A stretch of DNA of 5,185 nucleotides from Acidobacteriota bacterium (GCA_021799945.1 JAJYZK010000256.1:1-5185), one strand, 5' to 3'; shown: positions 1 through 4,982, counted from the stretch's first letter. A program made the numbers and translations. Notes: generated from the sequence alone by a model not told the origin.

Positions 1-2
1 CG

Positions 3-119
3 CCGCGCATGAGACCCGCCATCGAGGCGGGGCTCATGCGGTCCATCGAAGCCGCTGAGCTATTTATGAGACCAGTTCTAAGCCTGATCCGCGGCCAGGA
101 ACCCGCGGATACGGTTTGA
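3..119 (+). CDS. Possible 3' end of an unrecognised plus-strand gene (partial)
   Basis: An open plus-strand frame enters from the left edge and ends at TGA 117-119. It encodes about 38 residues with a helix-like pattern (an AIEAGLMRSIEAAELF segment, then VLSLIRG and a polar tail). I do not recognise a family. The frame looks more protein-like than the opposite strand, which is also open but rich in Ala, Arg and Ser without pattern. Two strong inverted repeats (6-40 and 87-110) lie inside it. They could equally mean that this stretch is structured non-coding DNA. If real, the gene converges with atpE, with a 178-bp gap between the two stops. Confidence 0.3.
   Translation, partial: PRMRPAIEAGLMRSIEAAELFMRPVLSLIRGQEPADTV
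6..40. repeat. Near-perfect 15-bp inverted repeat (hairpin)
   Basis: The arms at 6-20 and 26-40 pair at 14 of 15 positions, with one A/G mismatch (14 against 32), around the loop ATCGA at 21-25. The sequence ATGAGACC of the left arm recurs at 66-73, and CATCGA recurs at 44-49. No T-run follows on either strand, so it does not look like a standard intrinsic terminator. Its role is unknown. Confidence 0.6.
87..110. repeat. Perfect 8-bp inverted repeat near the stop of the left-edge frame
   Basis: ATCCGCGG at 87-94 and CCGCGGAT at 103-110 are exact reverse complements around an 8-base loop. The structure ends 6 bases before the TGA of the left-edge frame. There is no downstream T-run. It may be a transcript-end or stability structure, or chance in GC-rich sequence. 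Confidence 0.4.
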
Positions 120-199
120 CCGGAAGTCGCCGGGCGGGCGCCGCGACGAGATAGCCTGATGGGATCGCCGATTGGGTCTCTTTGTGCCTGGGAATATCG

Positions 200-234
200 G
201 GCCGAAGCCCCCGGCGCGTCCCGGAGCTTCGGCC
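200..234. terminator. Strong stem-loop downstream of atpE, possible shared transcript end
   Basis: GGCCGAAGC at 200-208 pairs perfectly with GCTTCGGCC at 226-234. Inside, CCGG at 211-214 can pair with CCGG at 221-224 around a 6-base loop. On the minus strand the hairpin starts 63 bases past the atpE stop, and on the plus strand 80 bases past the left-edge stop, so it could serve both convergent transcripts. Neither side has a U-tract, so this is either a factor-dependent end or a 3' protective structure. The rest of 120-297 shows no gene, and no minus-strand start resembling atpF is visible. Confidence 0.45.
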
Positions 235-297
235 AGGGGCTTGCGCTGCCCTCCGCGCGGCTGGCGGAAGACAGCGCAGTCAACTCACTGGCGGGAT

Positions 298-606
298 CTA
301 CTTCACCAGCACAAAGATGATCACCAGGGTGAAGAGCGAAAGCGATTCGATAAAGGCCAGGCCCAGGGTGAGCAGCATGAGAATGCCGGCTCTCGCGCCG
401 GGGTTGCGGGCCATGGCCTCGGTGGCGGATGCGGTGGCCCGGCCCTGACCGACGCCGCAGAGCCCTGCGGCCAGCCCCATGCCCAAGCCCGCCGCGATCG
501 CGGTGAGTCCCGTGCCGATGCTCACCCCGCCGGCCGCTTGCGCGAAGGCCGGAGAAGCCAGGAACAGCGCGGACATTGTTACGAACAAATACTGCAGCTT
601 ACGCAT
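298..606 (-). CDS. atpE: F-type ATP synthase subunit c with N-terminal signal peptide
   Basis: This is the membrane rotor subunit of F0. Many copies form the c-ring, which turns as ions cross the membrane. The product has 102 residues, longer than the usual 70-90, because residues 1-22 look like a cleavable signal peptide (MRK, a hydrophobic core, then SPAFA before Gln23). Mature residues 29-55 are the Gly/Ala-rich first helix with GVGQG. The polar loop is AMARNPGAR (64-72; R67-N68-P69), which contacts the F1 foot. The second helix (74-101) carries the ion-binding carboxylate Glu87 in FIESLS. Gln54, Glu87 and Ser88 occupy positions that are ligands in Na+ c-rings, but the usual Tyr is Phe92, so ion specificity is open. 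The ATG is fixed by an excellent ribosome site, AAGGAGG at 611-617, four bases upstream. It lies 130 bases behind atpB in the same direction. Confidence 0.96.
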   Translation of the reverse strand: MRKLQYLFVTMSALFLASPAFAQAAGGVSIGTGLTAIAAGLGMGLAAGLCGVGQGRATASATEAMARNPGARAGILMLLTLGLAFIESLSLFTLVIIFVLVK

Positions 607-610
607 ACGT

Positions 611-617
611 CCTCCTT
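611..617 (-). promoter_or_regulatory. Strong ribosome binding site of atpE
   Basis: On the minus strand AAGGAGG ends four bases before the atpE ATG (604-606). It is the best Shine-Dalgarno match in the atp cluster; atpB and atpI have weak ones. This fits the need for many more copies of subunit c than of subunit a. Confidence 0.8.
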
Positions 618-687
618 GCTTCCTTCGATGTCGCCGCCAGTGGGTGGTTGGGGCTCACCGTGCTGGCCCCCTCACGCTTGCGGCCTT

Positions 688-720
688 CCGGCCGGAGCGG
701 AAGCATAGCTCCCCGGCCGG
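688..720 (-). promoter_or_regulatory. Intercistronic stem-loop between atpB and atpE
   Basis: CCGGCCGGAGC at 688-698 pairs with GCTCCCCGGCCGG at 708-720, giving 11 pairs with a 2-base bulge around a 9-base loop. On the transcript it begins 17 bases after the atpB stop and ends about 70 bases before the atpE ribosome site. There is no U-tract, so full termination is unlikely. A processing, 3'-stabilising or partial-termination role is inferred from its position. Confidence 0.5.
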
Positions 721-736
721 GAAACTGCATGGAGCC

Positions 737-1471
737 TCAGTGTTCGGCCGCAACCGCCTGCGATACGTAGATCATCGTGAGCAGCATGAAGATATAGGCC
801 TGGATGAGAGAGACGCCCAGGTGCAGGCCGAGAAAGACCACGGGAACCGCCACCGGAATCAGCGAAAAGAAGACCAGGGTCACCATTTCGCCGGCGAACA
901 TATTGGCGTAAAGACGGACGCTGAGCGAGAGGATGCGCGCCAGATGGGAGATGATCTCGATGGGCAGCATCATCCAGGAGATCCACCATACCGGCCCCAG
1001 AAAGTGCTTGGCGTGGCCGATGGGGCCCTGTTCGCGAATTCCGTGGAAGTTGTAATAGAGAAAGACCAGCAGGGCCACGCCCAGGGTAACCGTCGGCGTA
1101 GCCGTCGGCGAAGCGAGGCCGGGGATCAGGCCGATCAGATTGCAGGCCAGGATAAACACCAGCACGCAGGAAATGAACATCACATAGCGCGCGCTGTGCG
1201 GACCGATGATGGAAGCGGCCTGCTCGGAGACAAAGCCGTGGATGGCCTCGGCCGCCTGCTGCAGGAATCCGGGCTCTTCCACACTCAGCGTGGCGCGCAC
1301 CAGAAGGAAGAACGCCATCAGCAGCGCGACAACCAGCAGCTCCATCGCAAAGGCGTTGGTGATCGGGGCGCCGGGATCGTACGGCTGCTGATGAAAGGCG
1401 TGCAGGATGCGGGTGGCCTCTCCGCCGAAGTTGCGATTCAGGAAGAGAGTGACGGGGGTTTGATCGCTCAT
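737..1471 (-). CDS. atpB: F-type ATP synthase subunit a
   Basis: This stator channel protein of F0 passes ions to and from the c-ring. The product is 244 residues with about five to six membrane helices. Landmarks are ACNLIGLIPG (109-118), SPTATPTVTLG (121-131), the essential arginine Arg186 within LSVRLYANMFAGE (183-195), and LIQAYIFMLLTMIYVSQA (222-239). Asn190 and Gln224 match conserved channel residues. Glu195 and His217 match E. coli Glu219 and His245 by their spacing to NMFAGE and to Gln224. The frame is open far upstream, but the first sensible start is ATG at 1469-1471 (MSDQTPV). The upstream part is a shadow of the atpI region. The ribosome site is poor: only GGAG, about 14 bases away. 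An 8-codon frame (1494 down to 1468) overlaps the start as ATGA and might couple translation. It lies 94 bases behind atpI. Confidence 0.97.
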   Translation of the reverse strand: MSDQTPVTLFLNRNFGGEATRILHAFHQQPYDPGAPITNAFAMELLVVALLMAFFLLVRATLSVEEPGFLQQAAEAIHGFVSEQAASIIGPHSARYVMFISCVLVFILACNLIGLIPGLASPTATPTVTLGVALLVFLYYNFHGIREQGPIGHAKHFLGPVWWISWMMLPIEIISHLARILSLSVRLYANMFAGEMVTLVFFSLIPVAVPVVFLGLHLGVSLIQAYIFMLLTMIYVSQAVAAEH

Positions 1472-1540
1472 GCGCGGTTGGTCGTGCTCTCCATTTGTTT
1501 TTACCGTTCGCTGTTCGCCGGCCGCGCTGGAGGAGGGACC

Positions 1541-1566
1541 GGCTGAGGGCGCCGGCGCGCTCAGCC
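1541..1566 (-). promoter_or_regulatory. Stem-loop at the end of atpI, before atpB
   Basis: GGCTGAG at 1541-1547 pairs with CTCAGCC at 1560-1566. After one G/G mismatch, three further GC pairs close a 4-base loop. It starts at the last base of the atpI stop codon. No U-tract follows on the minus strand. It is the first of three hairpins that each follow a cistron in this cluster (atpI, atpB, atpE). Confidence 0.45.
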
Positions 1567-2126
1567 TAATAGGTCCAGGCGCGAAGGAGTCGGATCGCCT
1601 CCAGGAACAGGGCGGCCAAGGCCAGCGCCAGCCCCAAAATGAGTGCAGCGGCCTTGCCTTCCAAGCTCTTAAGGCTAACATACAGCACGGCCGCGGCGAT
1701 AACAAAGCGAAGGGCAAACAACAGAACGGCAGGCGCCAGCGAGGGAGCGGATCGGCCGGATTGGTCGGCAGGGCGCTGCGCGCCGGCCTCCTCGGCATCC
1801 GGCGGCTCCGCACTCGATTCCGGGCTCGATTCCGGCGCCCTCGCCTCTGGTTCCTCCGCCCCCGGCGACGGCGGCAGCCGTCGCAGCATGACCGACATCA
1901 AATGTCTCCACTCCACGATGCCGGTCGCTCCGATCACCGCCCCGATCAGGAAGAGCAGCAGGGAGCGCCATCCCCACATTCTCCAGACCGGCAGGATGCC
2001 CAGAACCGCGGCGATGCCCACCGTGCGCAGGGCGCGGTTCAGCATGGCCCTCAGGTCTCCCTCGTGGAATTCCGATGCGCCCGCGCCCGGTATGCCGTTC
2101 TCCGCCTCGATCCGCTTCTTGGTCAT
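1566..2126 (-). CDS. atpI: AtpI-like ATP synthase accessory membrane protein with a long acidic linker
   Basis: The predicted 186-residue protein has four membrane segments (about 33-48, 53-73, 130-152 and 158-181), as in the ATP synthase I chain family. It sits between atpZ and atpB, where atpI usually lies. AtpI proteins are associated with c-ring assembly and, together with AtpZ, with Mg2+ or Ca2+ handling. The odd feature is residues 84-129. The two helix pairs are separated by about 45 residues rich in Glu, Pro, Ala and Ser, including ESSPESSAE, which is encoded by a 12-bp tandem duplication. Known members are compact, around 120-130 residues. The ATG at 2124-2126 overlaps the atpZ stop as TGATG, so translation is probably coupled; the nearest ribosome-like motif, AGGGA, is 11 bases away. 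Family assignment rests on topology and position more than on diagnostic residues. Confidence 0.75.
   Translation of the reverse strand: MTKKRIEAENGIPGAGASEFHEGDLRAMLNRALRTVGIAAVLGILPVWRMWGWRSLLLFLIGAVIGATGIVEWRHLMSVMLRRLPPSPGAEEPEARAPESSPESSAEPPDAEEAGAQRPADQSGRSAPSLAPAVLLFALRFVIAAAVLYVSLKSLEGKAAALILGLALALAALFLEAIRLLRAWTY
1813..1835 (-). repeat. 12-bp tandem duplication in the AtpI linker
   Basis: CTCGATTCCGG occurs at 1813-1823 and again at 1825-1835, a period of 12 bases or four codons. It encodes the doubled ESSP/ESSA in the acidic linker and preserves the reading frame. This suggests that the linker grows by in-frame slippage. Confidence 0.6.
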
Positions 2127-2470
2127 CACTGTTGTTTTCCCTGGCCCGGCTTCCGGCCCGAGACCTTCCCGCCGGCTTCCTCGCCAGCCTCCTCGCCACC
2201 CGGGTCGGGAACCGGTGGGCCAAGGACCAGGCGGAAGATCTGCACAAAGCCGGCGGCTGCGCCCGCCAGCAAACCGGCGACGTAGATCCAATGGCGATGC
2301 AGCCAACGATCCAGGGCCAGCCCGATGGCCCATCCGGTAAAGGTGGCCGCCGGCAGCAGAAGCACAATCTGAATCAGCTTCTCCACCTGGACCAGCATGC
2401 CCAGGCCGCCGGAGCCGCCGTCCCCGCGCCGCGAATTCTCAGAATTGGCCCGGCGATCTTCCGCTGGCAC
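2126..2470 (-). CDS. atpZ: AtpZ-type ATP synthase accessory protein (two-helix membrane protein)
   Basis: This small inner-membrane protein belongs to the AtpZ/AtpI (F0F1-ATPase subunit, Ca2+/Mg2+ transporter) family, encoded at the head of many atp operons. From the GTG start it has 114 residues. The first helix is LIQIVLLLPAATFTGWAIGL, followed by the conserved Asp in ALDRWLH. The second helix is YVAGLLAGAAAGFVQIFRLV, and a charged Gly/Glu/Lys tail follows. I prefer GTG at 2468-2470 because AGAGGAG (2480-2486) lies 9 bases before it. The upstream in-frame ATG at 2498-2500 has no ribosome site and directly abuts a possible -10 box, TAGTAT (2503-2508). Using the ATG would add ten residues (MVRRGEEPQA). 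The stop overlaps the atpI start by one base. It is the first gene of the cluster. Confidence 0.82.
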   Translation of the reverse strand: MPAEDRRANSENSRRGDGGSGGLGMLVQVEKLIQIVLLLPAATFTGWAIGLALDRWLHRHWIYVAGLLAGAAAGFVQIFRLVLGPPVPDPGGEEAGEEAGGKVSGRKPGQGKQQ

Positions 2471-2479
2471 AGCTTGCGG

Positions 2480-2486
2480 CTCCTCT
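2480..2486 (-). promoter_or_regulatory. Ribosome binding site deciding the atpZ start
   Basis: AGAGGAG on the minus strand ends nine bases before GTG 2470. No comparable site precedes the upstream ATG at 2500. This is the main reason for choosing the shorter atpZ product. Confidence 0.5.
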
Positions 2487-2502
2487 CCGCGACGTACCAT
2501 TT

Positions 2503-2508
2503 ATACTA
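2503..2508 (-). promoter_or_regulatory. Candidate -10 box of the atp cluster promoter
   Basis: TAGTAT on the minus strand matches five of six bases of TATAAT. It would place a transcript start near 2496, just upstream of the atpZ ribosome site. The -35 partner is poor: CTGTGA lies at 18-base spacing. The call is therefore tentative and rests mainly on its position ahead of the first gene. Confidence 0.25.
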
Positions 2509-2576
2509 GTGTGGCGTCCCCGAAGTTCACAGCATCCATGGAAACGGGACTGCCATGCGGAAATCGTTGGAAAAGC

Positions 2577-2603
2577 GGATCCTTCGCTGCGCTCAGGATG
2601 ACA
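2577..2603 (-). repeat. Extragenic repeat, copy 1 (short form)
   Basis: Read on the minus strand this is TGTCATCCTGAGCGCAGCGAAGGATCC. It is an imperfect palindrome in which ATCCT and AGGAT can pair. From memory it matches a dispersed intergenic repeat found in many Acidobacteriota and other environmental genomes. It faces copy 2 at 2675-2727 in opposite orientation. It lies between the divergent atp cluster and lysS and codes for nothing recognisable. Confidence 0.7.
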
Positions 2604-2674
2604 TGGATTCTATGGCGAACCTCGGAGACAGGACACCGGCGCCCTGAGTCAGAAGTTCGCAGAACAAAGGAACG

Positions 2675-2727
2675 GTCATCCTGAGCGGAGTTTGCCCGGC
2701 TCTTGGGCCAAACGGAGTCGAAGGATC
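2675..2727 (+). repeat. Extragenic repeat, copy 2 (extended form with internal hairpin)
   Basis: It begins GTCATCCTGAGCGGAG (2675-2690) and ends GGAGTCGAAGGATC (2714-2727), the same outer ends as copy 1. Between them lies GTTTGCCC...GGGCCAAAC, which folds as its own stem with a 1-base bulge. Because the two copies are inverted, GATCCTTCG (2578-2586) pairs with 2719-2727 and CTCAGGATGAC (2592-2602) pairs with 2675-2685. The 2604-2674 spacer shows no gene. A separate 6-bp stem, GCGAAT/ATTCGC, follows at 2743-2759. Confidence 0.7.
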
Positions 2728-2769
2728 GATGGTTGTTCTTGAGCGAATTTCTGATTCGCCATACTAGGT

Positions 2770-2887
2770 GCTTGTTGAAAAATAAGATTTCCCGACGGCT
2801 GACAGCCCGTCGCGCGTGGACAGCAGAATCGACAGGGAACGGGAATTTGACGCCTCGCTGGCTGCGTCGGCGCGTCTTTCAACAAGC
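2770..2887. mobile_element. MITE-like 118-bp element with 11-bp inverted ends
   Basis: GCTTGTTGAAA at 2770-2780 is the exact reverse complement of TTTCAACAAGC at 2877-2887. Inside are two further stems, CGACGG/CCGTCG (2793-2812) and GACGC/GCGTC (2849-2868), so a single strand could fold into a branched structure. It has no coding capacity of its own. No clear target-site duplication is seen in the flanks. It sits 63 bases before the lysS start, so it may be a small non-autonomous element, a structured leader, or both. Confidence 0.45.
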
Positions 2888-2937
2888 TCCCAGGCATTCC
2901 AACGGTTTTCCATCCCCGGCCTCACCAGGCCATCGGC

Positions 2938-2943
2938 GAAAGG
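2938..2943 (+). promoter_or_regulatory. Ribosome binding site deciding the lysS start
   Basis: GAAAGG lies seven bases before GTG 2951-2953. The in-frame ATG at 2816 has no such site and lies inside the inverted-repeat element, so GTG is preferred. I see no convincing lysS promoter in 2728-2937. Confidence 0.55.
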
Positions 2944-2950
2944 CGCACGC

Positions 2951-4543
2951 GTGTTTGAGTCGGAATTCGAGCGCAACCTGTACGCGCTGCGCAGAGAGAA
3001 GTTAAACCAGATCGCCGCTCTCGGGCATGCCGCGTATCCCAATCGCTTCCCGGCCTCCCATACCATCGCCGCCATTCGCGAGAGCTATGGCGCGGCGACC
3101 GCTGCGGAGCTGGAATCGGAGCGGCCCCGGGTTTCGGTTCCCGGGCGCATTATGGCCATCCGAGCCCAGGGCAAGGCGGGCTTCGCCCACCTCCAGCAGG
3201 GCGGCGAACGCCTGCAGATCTATGTCCGGCTGGACGCGGTGGGGCCGGAGGGTTTTCAGCTTTATAAGCTGCTCGATCTGGGGGACGCCGTCGGCGTCAC
3301 CGGCTACCTGTTCCGAACCCGCACCGGAGAGCTGACGGTCCACGTCGAGCAAATCGCCCTTCTGGCCAAGGCCATGCTCGCGCTGCCGGAAAAATACCAC
3401 GGGCTGGCCGATGTCGAGCTTCGCTACCGGCAGCGCTATGTCGATCTCTTTGTGAATCCCGGAGTCCGGGAGGTGTTTCTGAAGCGCGCCCAGGCGCTCA
3501 AGGCTATCCGGCGCTACTTCGACGATCGAGGCTTCCTCGAGGTGGAAACTCCGATGATGCATCCGATCGCGGGTGGCGCCTCGGCCCGCCCGTTCCGCAC
3601 CCATCACAATGCGCTGGACATCCCGCTGTTCCTGCGCATCGCTCCGGAGCTTTACCTCAAACGGCTGGTGGTGGGAGGCCTGGACCGCGTTTACGAGATC
3701 AATCGCAATTTCCGCAACGAGGGCGTTTCGACGCAGCACAATCCCGAATTCACCATGCTGGAGTTTTATCAGGCCTACGCCAGCTACCACGATCTGATGG
3801 ATCTGACCGAGGATCTGATCGCGACCGTGGCCCGAGAGGTGAATGGCTCCGCGGTAACCCGGTGGGGCGAGCATGAGATCGATCTGAGCCGGTGGCGCCG
3901 CTACTCCATGCGCGAGGCGATCCAGACCTTCTGGCCGGAGGCCGCGGGTCCGGGACCGGAGTGGGCGGAGTTCGCCAGCGCCGCGGCCGTCGAGGCGATG
4001 GCGGCGCGCCTGCGGCGGGCGAGGGTTGCAGTGGATTCGGAGCCGGGAGAACCGGCGGGCAAAACGATCACGAAGATCTTCGAAGCCGTCGCCGAGCACC
4101 GCCTGATCCAGCCCACCATCATCTACGACTTTCCAGCCGCGGTTTCCCCGCTCTCGAAACAGAAGCCGGAGGAGCCGGATTGGGTGGAGCGCTTCGAATT
4201 CTTCATCGCCGGATTCGAACTGGGCAACGCATTCAGCGAGTTGAACGACCCGGACGAACAGCGCCGGCGATTCGAGCAGCAGATTGCGGAGCGGGAGCGG
4301 GGCGATGAAGAGGCGCACCAGGTGGATGACGATTACCTCCGCGCTCTGGCCTACGGCCTGCCGCCAACGGCCGGAGAGGGCATCGGCATCGACCGGCTGA
4401 CCATGGTGCTTACCGGGGCGAAATCGATCCGCGATGTGATTTTATTTCCGTTGCTGCGCCCGCAGTCGCCGGCGGCGGATCAAGCAGCTTCGGATCTGGA
4501 GAATGCAACAGGAGAGGACAGCGGCGCCAAGCCTGGCGGCTGA
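2951..4543 (+). CDS. lysS: Lysyl-tRNA synthetase, class II
   Basis: This cytoplasmic enzyme charges tRNA-Lys with lysine using ATP. From GTG 2951 it has 530 residues. The N-terminal anticodon-binding OB fold covers about 60-140, with PGRIMAIRAQGKAGFAHLQ. The catalytic core follows: motif 1 GFLEVETPMM (194-203), then GGASARPF, motif 2 RNFRNEG (252-258) with HNPEFTMLE (263-271), the SPLSKQKPEEP and FELGNAFSELNDP segments, and motif 3 GEGIGIDRL (475-483, Arg482). All core residues expected of LysRS appear intact. The frame stays open for 45 codons upstream to ATG 2816, but that stretch is the inverted-repeat element and lacks family similarity; LysRS normally begins with the charged FERNLYALRREKL-type helix seen here. 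After the usual FPLLRP end there is a 26-residue Ser/Ala/Asp-rich tail. It converges with the Rrf2 gene with only 22 bases between stops. Confidence 0.96.
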   Translation: MFESEFERNLYALRREKLNQIAALGHAAYPNRFPASHTIAAIRESYGAATAAELESERPRVSVPGRIMAIRAQGKAGFAHLQQGGERLQIYVRLDAVGPEGFQLYKLLDLGDAVGVTGYLFRTRTGELTVHVEQIALLAKAMLALPEKYHGLADVELRYRQRYVDLFVNPGVREVFLKRAQALKAIRRYFDDRGFLEVETPMMHPIAGGASARPFRTHHNALDIPLFLRIAPELYLKRLVVGGLDRVYEINRNFRNEGVSTQHNPEFTMLEFYQAYASYHDLMDLTEDLIATVAREVNGSAVTRWGEHEIDLSRWRRYSMREAIQTFWPEAAGPGPEWAEFASAAAVEAMAARLRRARVAVDSEPGEPAGKTITKIFEAVAEHRLIQPTIIYDFPAAVSPLSKQKPEEPDWVERFEFFIAGFELGNAFSELNDPDEQRRRFEQQIAERERGDEEAHQVDDDYLRALAYGLPPTAGEGIGIDRLTMVLTGAKSIRDVILFPLLRPQSPAADQAASDLENATGEDSGAKPGG

Positions 4544-4565
4544 GCGGCTTCGGGACGTACCCGGA

Positions 4566-4982
4566 TTACTTCTTGTGGTTCTTGGAGACCCGCTTCAGAA
4601 CCTGGCTGAGCGTGGTCTTGTCGAAGTCTTCCATCAACGCGCCCATGGAAGAGACGAAAATCTTGTCCAGAGCGCCGTTCACGCGAACCGCCGCGGTGGC
4701 GTGGACCTTAGGAGTGTGAAAGAGCGGACCGGTCTCCACTGCCTTATAAATGTCGGCCAGCGAAATCGCCTTCGGCGAACGGACCAGGCGCGATCCGCCG
4801 GTCGGTCCCTTCTGGCTTTCGATGAGCTTCGCCTGTTGGAGCGAGGCCAGCACGCGCCGCACGACGACCGGATTGGTGTCGAGCTTTTCCGCGATGTCCG
4901 TCGACGTTTGAAGCCCGTCGCCTTCCCCGGCCAGGAGGACAAGGACATGCACACCGGTTGCGAATCTACAGTTAACCGCCAT
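4566..4982 (-). CDS. Rrf2-family transcriptional regulator without Fe-S cysteines
   Basis: This 138-residue DNA-binding regulator belongs to the IscR/NsrR/CymR superfamily. The start MAVNCRFATGVHVLVLLA is typical. The winged helix spans about 25-66: TSTDIAEKLDTNPVVVRRVLASLQQAKLIES is the helix-turn-helix region and KGPTGGSRL the wing. The dimerisation helix lies at 103-130. In Fe-S members three cysteines lie around residues 90-105. Here that stretch (PLFHTPKVHATAAVRVNGAL) has none, and Cys5 is the only cysteine. It therefore resembles the cluster-free, YwnA-like branch, whose ligand cannot be told from sequence. The ATG at 4980-4982 has no good ribosome site but fits the family's N-terminus. 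It is divergent from the phosphoesterase gene and shares a 156-bp spacer holding a symmetrical site. Confidence 0.9.
   Translation of the reverse strand: MAVNCRFATGVHVLVLLAGEGDGLQTSTDIAEKLDTNPVVVRRVLASLQQAKLIESQKGPTGGSRLVRSPKAISLADIYKAVETGPLFHTPKVHATAAVRVNGALDKIFVSSMGALMEDFDKTTLSQVLKRVSKNHKK

Noticed and set aside
1..283. Open minus-strand frame after atpE, considered as atpF
   Set aside because: It has no ATG start near atpE, no N-terminal membrane helix and no coiled coil. The translation is unpatterned Ala, Arg and Ser.
172..708. Plus-strand open frames opposite atpE
   Set aside because: They are rich in Arg, Gly, Ala and His with no domain pattern and lie antisense to a clear subunit c gene.
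479..1546. 355-codon plus-strand open frame opposite atpB
   Set aside because: It is the reverse shadow of subunit a, full of His, Gln, Arg and Asp without any recognisable fold.
2397..3005. Small open frames in the atp-lysS intergenic region
   Set aside because: They run across inverted repeats in several frames, lack ribosome sites and show no protein-like pattern.
3002..4318. 438-codon minus-strand open frame opposite lysS
   Set aside because: It is a GC-rich shadow frame. All LysRS motifs lie on the plus strand and no family is recognisable on the minus.
4525..4565. Intrinsic terminator between lysS and the Rrf2 gene
   Set aside because: Only a 5-bp stem (CGCCA/TGGCG) is present within the lysS end, with no T-run on either strand.
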